DNA of 64,000 nucleotides. Source: Asterias rubens. Its lineage: Eukaryota > Echinodermata > Asteroidea > Forcipulatida > Asteriidae. The notes under the pieces are model-generated. The model did not search any database and was not told the origin of the DNA. It was given only the letters and a program-made list of their open reading frames with translations. A program made the position numbers and the translations under genes. The stretch lies in contig NC_047068.1 in the NCBI RefSeq assembly GCF_902459465.1, positions 558,001 through 622,000 on the forward strand, given 5' to 3'. Below, in pieces: positions 31,921 through 55,180 of the stretch. The stretch's first letter is position 1. Every line of letters starts with the position of its first letter.

Positions 31921-32290
31921 TTAAAGACACTGGATACTGTAGGTAATTGTCACTTCGTGTATCTCAACATATACATAAAATAACAAACCTGTGAAAATTT
32001 GAGCTCAATTGGTTGTCGAAGTTGCAAGATAATAATGAAAGAAAATACATCCTTGTCACACGAAGTTGTGTGCTTTCAGATACTTGATTTTGGGACCTCA
32101 AAATCTCATACTGAGGTCTCGAAATCAAATTTGTGGAAAATTACTTCTTTCTCGAGAACTACATTCCTTCAGCAGGAGTCGTTTCTCACAATGTTTTATA
32201 CTATCAACCTCTCCCCATTACTCGTTACCAAGTAAGGTGTCATGCTAATAATTATTTTCAGTAATAACCACTAGTGTCCACTGCCTTTAA
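31921..32290 (+). mobile_element. TTAA MITE, family A, copy 6
   Basis: TTAA ends and family A body, immediately downstream of the IFT27 poly(A) signal. Confidence 0.8.
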
Positions 32291-32338
32291 AGGAAGCGAG
32301 AGCACTTCTGCAGTTTATTCTCAACTCACAGATTGCCG

Positions 32339-33781
32339 TCACCCAGAGATGGCTTCAGTCATTGCGACTTTCTCCTGATATTTCTTGTAGAAAGCATTTG
32401 CCAAATAGTAGAAAGGAGCCTCTATGTTCTCTTGCTCTTTCTGCAAAAAGATAAATGTAAAGCGACATCATAATAATAATAATAATTTGGGGGGCTAATC
32501 GTCCATACTCGCAGCTAGAGCTGAATTGCGAAGGACGCGGCTACAGCGTGTTCGAGAAGCAGGCATGCAAGGACGCATTCAGCTGCCAGCCACATCAACC
32601 CATTATGACCACGGAGCACAGCCAAGATCGAAAGTGTTTGATTTTTTTTCTGAGGGAGGAAAACCGGATAGTCTGGAAAACCCTCGTGGCACAGCAGAGA
32701 ACCAACGCACAACTCAACTCACATATGGCACCGACCGGGAATCGAACCGGGGTCACCTTGGTGAGAGGCAAGCGCTTTACGCACAAGTCAACCGTGCCAC
32801 CCAATTTTAGACTCTAAACCAAACTACCTGTAAATTTTTCTGGTGCAGTCACCGGAGTGTGGGTTTGAATCCCGGTCGTGACACTAGTGTCCTTGAGCAA
32901 GATACTTTACTATAAATGCTTCTCTTCACCCAGGGGCATAAATGGGTACCTGCGAGGGTAGAGGTTGACATTGTGTATGAAAAAGCCAGGTGCTTACCTT
33001 ACAGGCAGCTCAGGGCTGTATACTCCCCAGGGAGCTGAGAAACATTGAAAGGGATGTTATTGGCCCTATGACCAGGGCACTAATGTTAAGCGCATTGATA
33101 CGGTTAACGTGTAATGCACTATATAACAATTTTTTTATTTTTTATTATTGTCCGCAATGTTGTTTTTGATTTTATGTTTTTAGACTTAGTAGCCTTGCTA
33201 GTACCTCAAATGAATGCGAAAAGGAGTTTGAACATCAAATATAAGGCGGGAGTAGAGCACATTTTGTCTTGAGTGAACTGTTTGTATTGTACTTTTTATG
33301 TCAATTTCGCTACTTTTGCTGGGTTTAAACCCACGCCCCCTGCATTCTACAGCAGATGCTTTTATTAACTACTACAGTACGACACCCGAACTACCAACAT
33401 TGGATTCTGAAAATCGGGAAGATTTTACTTTGAAGCCACTTTCATTTCGGGCTAGGAGATCTTGACTAATGGACGATTATCAGGTATTTGTATGAATATT
33501 ATTATGCATTTATGTACACAATATCTCATTGACTTATTGTCAATCAAAGAACCTGTCAGAAATCTGCGTTCCTGTTCCCACACTTCACTTATTCACATTC
33601 GGGGGGATCGTGCCTTTTCTATCGCAGCACCAAGGATGTGGAATCATCTTCCTGAGAACATCAGGCAATCTACTTCATTAGCAAACTTCAAAACTTTGCT
33701 TTACAAATCTCATCTTTTTTCGAAGGCCTACTGTACCGCGCTATGAGCAACGACTGTTGGATTAGCGCCTTATAAATTTAA

Positions 33782-33813
<32 letters not shown>

Positions 33814-36800
33814 AAAATCAGATTTCTAGTGAAATAGTTTTAAAGACAGTGGACACTATTGGTAATTGTCAAAGACTAGCCTTCACAGTTGGTGTATCTC
33901 AACATATGCATAAAATAACAAACCTGTACAAATTTGAGCTCAATCGGTCATAGAACTTGCGAGACAATAATGAAAGAAAAAAACACCCTTGTCACACGAA
34001 GTTGTGTGGGTTTACATGGTTGATTTCGAGACCTCAAGTTCTAAACTTAAGGTCTCGAAATCAAATTCGTGAAAAATTACCTCTTTCTCAAAAACTATTA
34101 CACTTCAGAGGGAGCCGTTTCTCACAATGTTTTATACCATCAACCTCTCCCCATTACTCGTCACCAAGAAAGGTTTTGTGCTCATAATTATTTTGAGTAA
34201 TTACCAAAAGTGTCCACTGCCTTTAAACACAAATATACTTAAAAGTCTAGATTTCTGCTTGCAGCTCACACATTCTAAATGCGTTAATCTGTCTTGGGCA
34301 TTGTCCTGTAGGGAATACTTACGGCGGAACATTCAAAGTATTCCACTTCCAAGCTTGCAGCTGCTTTCTGTGCCATGCTCTCTGTGACTGTTCTTCTGGT
34401 GGCCAGATCGGTCTTGTTCCCGATCAGAACAGCTGAAAATTTATATCAAAGAATTATTTCAAAATAAATGGTGCGACATCAGAAAAAAAAGGTTTCTTAT
34501 TTTGTTTTCACAAGCCCCCCCCAAGAGAATGCTTGTATTGTAGAATTTCAATCGCTGCGTATCTATAATAGTCCCTTTGAAACTTATTTCAATTCAGCAT
34601 TCCCATGCAAGTTTTGAGAAATCATTGGGAGAACCCGTGTTTAAGAGAGAAATTTTGCTTCGGTATATTTACTTCGATGACCACTATTTTGGGAGAAACA
34701 ACCATCAAATACCCCTCCCCGCCTTCCCCAGCGCTCCGTTTGAAATCTTGACTTTTGAGATAAAAAGGTTACCAGAATAACATGTTAACTTCTTCAAGCC
34801 CTTATGTTTTTTATGTTTTTTTTTAATTTTCAATTTACACACATACCCTGAATTGCACGTCCTGCCTTAGACTTGACTCTTTCCAACCACTTGGTACAAC
34901 TGGAAAAAGACTTCTCATTGGTCACATCAAACATGACCACAGCCAATGATGGGCCATCCCACTGTCAAAATCAAAAAACAAATCAAAATCATAATTAGTT
35001 GATAAGTTCTTCTTTGCAGCCAAATAAAATTAAAATAAAAAGTGCTTTGGTCTAAATTTGGGGGAGGGGAGGGGAAAGGAACAACAAAAACAATATGTTA
35101 TAACTTACCATCTGCTGAACATAATCTGAAAACAATTCTTTACCAGCCGAGTCATAGATGTACAACTCCTGAAAAAAAAGGGAAAGAAACATTATTGATT
35201 AGGGGGATGTTTTCTGTTGAGCACTATGAAATATCTTTGAAGAGTTTCTTAGCAGGAAATAGGGACAACCGAAGACATAGTCTTAGCCAGAGGGGTGTCT
35301 GGGTGCCTTTTGGACACCCTGTTTTATGTATCATTTGTATTGTTTACATGCAAACAAACTGTAAATGAACAATTTGGACACCCACTTTTTTAATTTACAC
35401 TTTTTTAATTAAAACCTTGACTGAAGGTGCGACCAATGGGAAATTTTGGAACACTAGGTAGCAGCAGACTTACCAGGTAAATGTCTATTGTTTACATAGC
35501 TCTGAGCATGCGCACATTACCAAGAACAATGGATATGGATTTTACTTGGTAAGTCTGCCGCCACCTAGTGTCCCAAACGTTCCCCATTGTCTTGAGAGCA
35601 GACAACTTACCACGCTGTTGCTGGAATCAGGAATTGTGACACTCTTGACACACAGCTCCACTCCAACTGTCTGCAAAAAAGGGGGGAAAAGTGTCTAAAA
35701 TTAGTCATTTATTCCCCTTTTAAAATTGATTTCATCCCTCTTCACTTATTTTAATTGTATTTCATTACATTAATTAATTGTTGTATAAACTGTCAGCAGT
35801 AAATTATTCATGTTGTGTTTACTTCGTACTTATTTAATATTTTGTCAGTTTGATAATGCAACCTACACACCCATTGTCAACTTTACCAATGAATCCATTT
35901 ACCAATCCATAGAGTGCTGTGGTCGAATGGTCAATCTAGCACCTGATCTAGCACACCAAATTAAGTATGTTGTGGCTGAGTCATCACAATGTGGGTTCGA
36001 ATCTTGGTCCAGGACAGTTGACCTTGAGCGAGACACTTTTATTTCAATTGCTCACTAACTTTATGTCCTAACTTATGGGTCCTGCCTGAGTAACGAAGTT
36101 GTAATTTTAGCTTTAAAGTTTAACACTAGAGTAAATAATTACCATGGAATAAGCCTTGGGGAAATGTGTGCCATCGCTGTGAAAAACCTGGGTCAAAGCA
36201 CTCTTGCCAACTGTTGAATCACCTGTAAGTGTAAGTAGCGATTAATAGCAAATTAGATTCGTTAAGCACTGCAAGGTGTTACTGTTAGTGTTAGAACACC
36301 CTTAGCTTTCGTCCAAACTTGTGGATTCTGCTGAGTAAACCAACGTAAACATAAACGTAGATTCTGTTTTTAGTTGAAAGAGGGCATCTTTTATGAGTGA
36401 CAGGCTAATCGTAACCCTCCATTTTAGGGCCTTTGACATTCCTTTGACCTTGTTGTTGGGCACTTTTAGTTTTAGTTTGTACTTATTATAAATATAATAA
36501 TCATGTTTACAAAAATGACATGCATGCACCTCAACTCAACTCAACTTGAGTTGGGGCACATGCATGTCATTTTTGTCTCAAGTAACTGGACCATTTTATA
36601 TCACCCGTAGTAGGTTACATTAAATTTATTTTGGTCATTAATGTGTGGAAAAGTGGGGGGAGAGCCCACATAATGACATACAAAACTGCCAAAAAAAATG
36701 TAAAGGAAAAATCATATCATAACTGGGTACTAAGATAATTTCCAATGATAAAACATTTTCATTTTTGAACCTTGTTTAACTTTAAAGCTATACTTACCAA

Positions 36801-36852
36801 CAACCACACATTTTGCTCTAAGCACCACGGGCATACTGACATTGATAGGCAT
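32339..36852 (-). CDS. IFT27: Intraflagellar transport protein 27 (RABL4), small GTPase, 7 exons
   Basis: Rab-like GTPase of the IFT-B complex, needed for ciliary transport and BBSome export. Exons in transcript order: 36852-36798, 36222-36143, 35670-35611, 35168-35109, 34961-34847, 34432-34323, 32440-32339. Total 582 nt (193 aa plus stop; human 186), all GT-AG, phases consistent. G1 is GDSTVGKS across exons 1-2; G3 is DSAGKE rather than the usual Rab DTAGQE, which is characteristic of IFT27; G4 is NKTD; G5 is ECSA. The C-terminus ends MTEAISG with no prenylation cysteine, as in the family. A minus-strand AATAAA lies about 20 nt past the stop (32319-32314), and a TTAA MITE begins just beyond it (32290). 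An RFX X-box-like palindrome lies 60 bp upstream of the start. The start is the first ATG of the phase-matching exon 1. Confidence 0.94.
32525..32815 (-). mobile_element. tRNA-Glu-like SINE, IFT27 intron 6
   Basis: On the minus strand the head (32732-32806) has GGTGGCACGGTTGACTTGTG, CTCTCAC as the anticodon loop (CTC) and CCGGTTCGATTCCCGGTC as the T arm. The acceptor stem does not close. The body (GTGGTCATAATGGGTTGATG) has a relative near 18,720-18,840. Confidence 0.6.
32839..33145 (+). mobile_element. SINE, family S1, 5'-eroded
   Basis: GTGTGGGTTTGAATCCCGGT (B box), CTTCTCTTCACCCAGGGGCA, TGTATACTCCCCAGGGAGCT and an end GTAATGCACTATATAAC. In IFT27 intron 6. Confidence 0.75.
33470..33815 (+). 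mobile_element. 3' end of a non-LTR retrotransposon (LINE), with (GATT)n tail
   Basis: The frame up to the stop at 33746 encodes GDRAFSIAAPRMWNHLPENI and then a phrase like SLANFKTLLYKSHLF. That ending (AAPRxWNxLP ... FKxxLKxxLF) is the well-known C-terminus of CR1/L2/RTE-type reverse-transcriptase polyproteins. A 3' tail with GCGCCTTATAAAT and a run of GATT units (about 33783-33815) follows, typical of LINE 3' ends. Only the last 70-90 codons remain, a dead-on-arrival 5' truncation. Confidence 0.7.
33840..34226 (+). mobile_element. TTAA MITE, family A, copy 7
   Basis: Full copy, TTAA ends, central hairpin GACCTCAAGTTCTAAACTTA then AGGTC. Just 97 bp from IFT27 exon 6. Confidence 0.85.
35433..35592. 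mobile_element. Palindromic MITE, family H, copy 3
   Basis: ACCAATGGGAAATTTTGGAA / AACGTTCCCCATTG ends; ACTAGGTAGCAGCAGACTTA pairs with AAGTCTGCCGCCACCTAGT. It lies within about 20 bp of the IFT27 exon 3 donor (35,611). Confidence 0.7.
35915..36050 (+). mobile_element. SINE head fragment, IFT27 intron 2
   Basis: GTGCTGTGGTCGAATGGTCA (A box), GTGGGTTCGAATCTTGGTCC (B box) and GACCTTGAGCGAGACACTTT. The tRNA-like part is expanded; no tail. Confidence 0.6.
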
Positions 36853-36911
36853 CCTCAAGAAATTTAGTATTTACACATTGAATTCAAGTTTACTGTGTAA
36901 GAATTTCACGA

Positions 36912-36926
36912 GTTTCCAATGGAAAC
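36912..36926. promoter_or_regulatory. RFX X-box-like site upstream of IFT27
   Basis: GTTTCCAATGGAAAC is a palindrome of half-sites with a 3-bp spacer. It fits the relaxed ciliary X-box pattern (RYYNYY, 1-3 bp, RRNRAC) and lies 60 bp upstream of the IFT27 start codon. RFX factors control many intraflagellar-transport genes through such sites, usually within about 200 bp of the start. Confidence 0.5.
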
Positions 36927-48544
<11,618 letters not shown>

Positions 48545-48570
48545 ATCCGGTATACTTGGCTTCTTAGGCA

Positions 48571-48789
48571 ATGGACCCTTCCCATGAAATGTGCTAATTA
48601 CATTCACGCATGCGTACAGACCCCTTTTGGTGGGCAAATGCAATAGAGTTGTGCACTAATCAGATGCGCAATCGCGTCTGCGTCACGCGGCCGTGTACAA
48701 AACAGCGGGAGTTCCCTCATTTTGCCAACCAAAATGTTAGTGCGTACGCGCTATGTGCAATTTACATATTTCATGGGAAGAGTCTATTT
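48571..48789. mobile_element. MITE, family G, copy 3, abutting the CMAS stop
   Basis: AATGGACCCTTCCCATGAAA and TTTCATGGGAAGAGTCTATT ends, starting 27 bp after the CMAS stop codon, so it would form most of the 3' UTR unless polyadenylation is very early. Confidence 0.7.
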
Positions 48790-49152
48790 CTTATGAGGGG
48801 ATTTGATGCTTATACATGTAGTTTCCTCGGTTTGTTTTGTTTTGTTGTGGGTCATTTTTAACGAAATGGTTGACCCTCTGTAAATTTCATTTTTTTCAGA
48901 TATCTAATGCTACTTTGATTATCTTGAATTAACCTCTAAATGGACCCCATTCACCTGACGTCTTAATTGCAATAATCTTGATTGTCTCGTTTGGGAGTTA
49001 GCGTGTGCTATACAGTGAAGGGCGTGTTTTATGCAATGTGGCGTTTACACGCTTACTTTAATTTGACAACCAAAATTGACCGAAGCAGGGTGTGAAAACA
49101 GTGAAGAGCTGTAGTTTTTTGTGCCAAAGATAAGTGAAACCTTAATATATTT

Positions 49153-49533
49153 TTAAAGACACTGGACACTATTGGTAATTGCCAAAGACTAGTCTTCACA
49201 GTTGGTGTATCTCAACATATGCATAAAATAACAAACCTGTGAAAATTTGAGCTCAATCGGTCGTCGAAGTTGCGAGATAATAATGAAAAAAAAAACACAC
49301 TTGTCGTACGAAGTTGTGTGCTTTCTGATGCTTGATTTCGAGACCTCAAATTCTAAACTTGAGGTCTCGAAATCAAATTCAATTTACATCTTTCTCGAAA
49401 ACTATGTCACTTCAGAGGGAGCTGTTTCTTACAATATTTTACACTATCAACCTCTCCCCATTACTCTTAATCAAGAAAGGTTTTATGATAATAACTATTT
49501 TGAGTAATTACCAATAGTGTCCACTGCCTTTAA
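49153..49533 (+). mobile_element. TTAA MITE, family A, copy 10
   Basis: Full copy with TTAA ends; central hairpin GACCTCAAATTCTAAACTTG then AGGTC. Confidence 0.85.
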
Positions 49534-50350
49534 AGGAACACTTTACCCCCCAAGCAGGATACTGTACTCCATCTCTGGATCTGGATATATTATACTCCGA
49601 TAAAAACGGATATCCGCATCGCATGAGAGTTTTATGACCTGACCAATGACCTAGTGGAGATGTCTACGTAGTATGTCCACGTAGTATGGACTGACTCTGT
49701 GTTTTCTGCTGGGACAACTCGTGGGGAGAATGGGAGCGGCTGATCCCACAGAACAACCTCTTTCCTTCACCAGCCCCCCCCCCCCCCTCCCCATTATCTG
49801 GATCTAAAAAGCCTGGAGGAAATGTCCCCCTCTAGAATCACATGTCTGTGCAAATGATACATTCCAAATTAAGGTTACCAGGGCTGTACGCTTCGTTTTT
49901 AAAAGGGCAAGGGCACCAAGGCATTTTCTTTTTGGTAAAGGGCACCCTATGATGAAATTGCAAATTTCTACTGTAGCATTTCATGGGCACCGAGGCAATG
50001 ACCAGGGGACACGGAGGCAATCGCCTTCGTTGCCTCCGTGAAGTATCAGGCCTGCGGTTACACTGTGGGGCTAATTTCACTGTGTCAAAAATGGGGGGGG
50101 GGAAACTCATAGTTTAGTATTTTTAACATCACAGCAACTCTACTTGTCATTTCACTCAAATCAAAGTATAAATCATGAACTAAATGTGTACTTCCTGTGA
50201 AATCGATAACATGGGATATGATCTTTGAACTTTTTTGAAACCTAATAATAATAATAACAATAATAAGATGCATTTATATAGCGCTTAATACGAGGTTTCT
50301 AAGCGCTGAACCTAGGCTCCGGGCTCTGTGTGATGTTGAAGATGTTGTAG
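49534..50350. other. Intergenic stretch with a repeat fragment
   Basis: Poly-C run at about 49776-49789. 49870-50055 (AAGGGCAAGGGCACCAAGGC; GAGGCAATCGCCTTCG) resembles 39745-39910 in CMAS intron 2, a diverged dispersed repeat. A TAATAA run and a GCGC-containing SINE-like tail lie at 50245-50310. No gene. Confidence 0.45.
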
Positions 50351-50354
50351 CATT

Positions 50355-50475
50355 TCGTGGCCGGGCGGTTTAGTTCACCGGACCCAAGCTCTTGTGTTTT
50401 CAGCACGAACAGTGTTGGTTCGTTTCCTGGTCATGACACTTGTGCCCTCGAGCAGGGCACATAACTATAGTTTGT
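50355..50475 (+). mobile_element. SINE head fragment, family S1-like
   Basis: TTCGTGGCCGGGCGGTTTAG (A box), TGTTGGTTCGTTTCCTGGTC (degenerate B box), GTGCCCTCGAGCAGGGCACA. No body or tail. Confidence 0.5.
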
Positions 50476-53098
50476 TAGTAGAACGTTGAGGAAGTGAAGT
50501 GCGTAGGATTTGAAACTTTGCATGGTGGAAATACAATATGGAAAGGTTTGTATTACATGTGTAACACCATGTAATGACTATCTCTAATGAGTTGGGTTGG
50601 TTCTGAAAAGAACCGTTGGTTTAAACTCAACTGAAGTGAAGTGCGTTCTATACTCCCGACTAGGCTCATCCTAGTTGATAATACCCATGCCTACATGTAC
50701 ATCCTTATGGACTGTGATGGGGGTAAGCCTGTTTCAGCCCCAGGAGTAGGTGGTTATATGTGTCCCTGCTGACATTTGATTTAAGTCGATAGCCCAACTC
50801 AGTGAAGCCTTTATAAAAAAAATTGTTTGAAATGACTTTAAATAAAGAGTTTGTTTTAACACAAACTCTAGGTGTTCAGTTTCTGGGAGTAAAAGCCTGG
50901 TGTAGAAAACAAATACTGCACCTTGCTTTGTTCTCAAGCATGTCAAGACATGTAATAAATGATCAAAATTGAAAAAAAAATTGTAAAAAAACAAACAAAC
51001 ATGGTAACGTCATGCATGACGTCAATTTTAATAAGTTAAAGTCCTTGACTAAAACACACAAGGTTTCACCCCAGTCAAACTTTTGGTTTGGCAAGCACAC
51101 AGCTTTGAAAAGTGCACCCTTAAAGCAATACCATGTGACACATGATGACGTCATCAAGCTAAGACTCCACAGATATGTTGGTCCATGGAGGACATTATGT
51201 ATACCAATTGTTAAACAATTTTCATAAACTCTGCCACAGACATCTAGTAAAAGTGTAATTTGAGATGTTTTTAATCTGCCGCTAGAGGGTGCTCTTACAT
51301 GTGTGTGACATCATCGGTAATATTTTTTTTAAACCAGACCTTTGCCAGACTTGTATTCTGTGATGGGGAAAGCATAAAAAGGTGGACATACCAACTTAAA
51401 AGCAATTAAAAAGTGCCTATTTAAAGTATTTTACAGGCACTTCTAGTTTAGACAGGTCAAAAGGTCAAGAGAATGTCACCAACATATCCATTTTTGTGTG
51501 AAGTATTTAGAGCCCTTTCATATGATGTAAAGGTTGTCAAAATAGCATATGTGGTTGAGTAAATATGAAATTGACTACTGTCGTAGAAGAGACCAACCAA
51601 CCGCAAGAGAAATTTATGCTGAAAACGGCTCAAACACAGACTATACACGAAGCTACATCGCGCTCTAGACATGCGCACTGGAGCGTGACTCTGCACCGCA
51701 TACACTTTACATGTTGTACATGTAAAATCTTTATGCATGACCAATGGGGGAAACGTAGTTCTTTATACCGGGTACATGAATTATTCAATTTTCAACTTCT
51801 GATTTGAACCGGAAGACATGGTCAAAATGGGGTCATGTCTGTGAAGCGTTCATGCAGTTTGTTCATGCAGTTTTGAAGGATGATGTACATGTACTTATTG
51901 GAAAAATCCCTCGTGTAGATCAAAAGTTATTATTTTTTGAAATAATAAACTTTGAATTTTCATAACTCAAGAATGGATGACGTCATCCAGACGTAACTTG
52001 AATGGTTTCCTCTCCTATTGAATATCTAACTATGTGTGACGTTTCAAGTTCATACAAGCTTGGAAAGGGTGCTTTTGGTAGCTGAAAATGCTGGAGAAGC
52101 GGAGGAATTAAGTATAAAGAAAAAGAAGGGGGGAAAACGAACAAACATAAGAGGTGTTTGGGCTGAATACCAGAACACCTAAAAATAGACACTGCTTTGA
52201 ATTTTAGGAGCCTGAGCCTAGGTTTGGTAGGGACCCTTTTTGGTTTTATTTCAAAAGCTAATTCAATTTATATGAGGAAATGAAGCGATGCATCATTAAA
52301 AATATATAGTGTGTATAAGGATAACGAATCAGCTGGAATATTATCCAGAGACAAGTTTTGTGAATGATTAGACGTGACGATGAATCAGGGCGATCTGTGA
52401 TTATAAGTGTATGATATGCAAAATTAGACAATGGAATACACAGTTCAACAAGGTGACCAATGCAATTGTAAATTTTTCTCACTCGCCAAATTAGAAAATT
52501 CAGTCAAATTACTGCTTTCAATCAAATTCACTATAAAATCTGTGGTTTTCAACTGGTTCACTGGTTTTTTTTTTGCTTAGCAGAAATTGATTCTGTTCAA
52601 TACCACTGTTTGCTTAAACAGCGCTTTGAAACAAGGGCAGGGGAAAAGGGGTGAAAATTGTGTTGTAGCTCTAAAGTACATGTAGTACACAAAAGGATTA
52701 GATGTTTTCACTGATGCAATTGAATTGTGTAATTTTATTTTATTTTATTTTGTTGTAAAAATAATTTGTTGCGTCCAAAATACTGTAGAAACTTTTATGT
52801 TATTTCAGTCAAAAATACAATTTCAAGACAATCCTTATTATGTAAATGCAATAAATAAGATATGAATCAAAGTTTTTTGATTATTCTTAGAAATGAGTGT
52901 TTCTTTCAAATATTCTTTCAAATGCACACCTCCACCTTTCCCCCAGTGTTGTAGACATGTACTTTTAAGTTGAGTAGCGAGTACTGCCGAGTACTAGGGT
53001 GGCCGAGTAGTACTCCAATGTGAGTACATAGGCCATTGTGTGCGAGTACTGTTAATGTTTTCGGGTGTTCTGATTTTACTCATTAATTTAATTACTTT
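50476..53098. other. CMAS-DECR2 intergenic region
   Basis: No exon recognised on either strand. Three full TGACGTCA sites (51017, 51146, 51978) stand out. Short frames here show no family signature. Confidence 0.45.
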
Positions 53099-53830
53099 AA
53101 AATCAGAGTACACCTTCAGTCTGGTACTGAATAAGTCACTTCCAGTACAGATTATTTTGAAGTCTAGTATTCCGCTATACACATGTATGTGACCCACTCT
53201 GAAAATAAGTCAGATGTCGACAAATGCATTATTAGTCTGGTACTGAATAAGTCACTTCGAGTACAGATTATTTTGAAGTCGAGTATTCCGCTATACACAT
53301 GTATGTGACCCACTCTGTGAAAATAAGTCAGATGTCGACAAATGCATTATTAGTCTGGTACTGAATAAGTCACTTCGAGTACAGATTATTTTGAAGTCGA
53401 GTATTCCGCTATACACATGTATGTGACCCACTCTGTGAAAATAAGTCAGATGTCGACAAATGCATTATTAGTCTGGTACTGAATAACTCACTTCGAGTAC
53501 AGATTATTTTGAAGTCGAGTATTCCGCTATATACATGTATGTGACCCACTCTGTGAAAATAATGCATTATTATGTAGTGGACAGTTCGTGACCCACTCTG
53601 TGAAAATAAGTCAGATGTCGCCAAATGCATTATTATGTAGTGGACAGTTCGTGACCCACTCTGTGAAAATAAGTCAGATGTCGACAAATGCATTATTATG
53701 TAGTGGACAGTTCGTGACCCACTCAGTGAAAATAAATCAGATGTCGCCAAATGCATTATTATGTAGTGGACAGTTCGTGTCCCACTCTGTGAAAATAAGT
53801 CAGATGTCGCCAAATGCATTATTATGCCTT
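53099..53830. repeat. Composite satellite: about four 118-bp units then four 63-bp units
   Basis: 118-bp units start GTCTGGTACTGAATAAGTCA at 53119, 53235, 53353 and 53471. From 53573 the unit becomes 63 bp, starting TGTAGTGGACAGTTCGTG (53573, 53636, 53699, 53762). Both share the final ~45 bp (GTGACCCACTCTGTGAAAAT ... AAATGCATTATTA). The 63-bp period is divisible by three, so long frames on both strands are artefacts. Confidence 0.92.
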
Positions 53831-54720
53831 GGACAGTTCAATGTGGAAATTATATATAACAATAATAAAGCTATGAATACAACAATTTTATGATCATACT
53901 TTAGTCTAATTTGTATCCTTTTGCGCGAAATGGTAGTTTAAAACATCGCTTTACTTGTAATTTGTTTTTGACAAAAAATTATATATTGCTAATTTCAAAC
54001 GGGAGTAACTCAGCAACGCGATACACCCCAAAGCTTAGATACATGTATATACCAAATAAACTGCTGCCGATGTGTTCTTTCCAGCCATGCATATTGAACT
54101 CAATCCTTTAAATTGTCAACATCTGGCTCATTTTCAAGAGCGGATCACATAATAACTAACAACTGCCTTCCCTCTTTCGAAATAACTGGATTTATGTAGT
54201 ACAAATTATCAAAGTGAAAGGATGTGCTGAAAGGGAAAATACCAGCATAAAAGAGACGGTTTAATTGCCAAGTTCGAGTGAGAACGAGCACCAAATACTA
54301 CAAATGCCTCCCCTCTTTCGAAATTTAAAAGAACATTAATGAATTTAGGTAGTAACAAATTATCCAAGTGATAACATATGCTGAAGGGAAAGTACCAGCA
54401 TAAAATAGACGGACTTGAAGATAAAACGGAGGAAAGGCAACACAAAATAAACCAAATCTCAAAATTTTTATTTTGAAAGAATCAGTATAATCTCCTGATT
54501 CATTATGTTGTAAAGAAAAATAGATATTTATAATTAATTACTTGTACAAAACCTCCATTAAAAAACATAAATTGTATATAATTCATTGTAATTTACAGTT
54601 AGAGTTGTCTCTTTGACTCGTAAAGTTAAAACCTGTGAGCACTTCTTATATTAATTCATATTTTGTATAAAGACAAACTTTTTTATAGTTCACATACACG
54701 TGTATGAACTGACATTGTGG
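53831..54720. other. Intergenic, contains a local duplication
   Basis: 54170-54265 and 54300-54410 share CCTCTTTCGAAAT, AACAAATTATC(A/C)AAGTGA and GAAAGTACCAGCATAAAA-type words: a diverged tandem duplication of about 130 bp. No gene. Confidence 0.5.
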
Positions 54721-54750
54721 CCTGTCATGGCCGAGCGCTTAACAGCACTG

Positions 54751-54924
54751 CCGTCGATTTCACAAAGAGTTAGGACTCGTCTTATCTCGAGTCAGGACGA
54801 GTAACTCGTCCTACATGTAACTTAGGATTATTCTTAAGGTCTGCATGCTACAGTGCAGGGTTGGGACTCGTCCTAAGTACTAAGATTAGTCTTAAATTAG
54901 GAAGAGTTTTGTGAAATCGACGGC
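54751..54924. mobile_element. Palindromic MITE, family E, copy 2
   Basis: CCGTCGATTTCACAAAGAGT and TTTTGTGAAATCGACGG are the terminal repeats; GACGAGTAACTCGTC is a central palindrome. Confidence 0.8.
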
Positions 54925-54938
54925 TGGACTCAAGATTT

Positions 54939-55180
54939 GGCCCCAATTTCATAGAGCTGCGAAGCACAAGAATTTTCTTAGCATGAAATTTCTGCCTTGA
55001 CAAAAACAGGATTACCAACCATATTTCCACATGATTTTTCAGGATGAGCAAACATCAGCTGAATATAAGTAACAAGTAATATGAGACAAAGGGAAATTTT
55101 GTTGGTAATCATGTTTTTATCAAGGAAAAATTTCATGCTAAGCAAATTTTGTGCTTAGCAGCTTCTATCGAATTGGGCCC
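54939..55180. mobile_element. MITE, family D, nested in a SINE
   Basis: GGCCCCAATTTCATAGAGCT and GAATTGGGCCC ends, GCATGAAATTTCTGCCTTGA inside. Confidence 0.75.

Noticed and set aside
32732-32806. tRNA-Glu gene (CTC anticodon) on the minus strand
   Set aside because: The T arm is good but the acceptor stem does not pair and a SINE body follows.
53409-53893. Repetitive proteins of 136 and 101 aa on the two strands
   Set aside because: They arise from a 63-bp satellite whose period is divisible by three; no start context, splice sites or known family.
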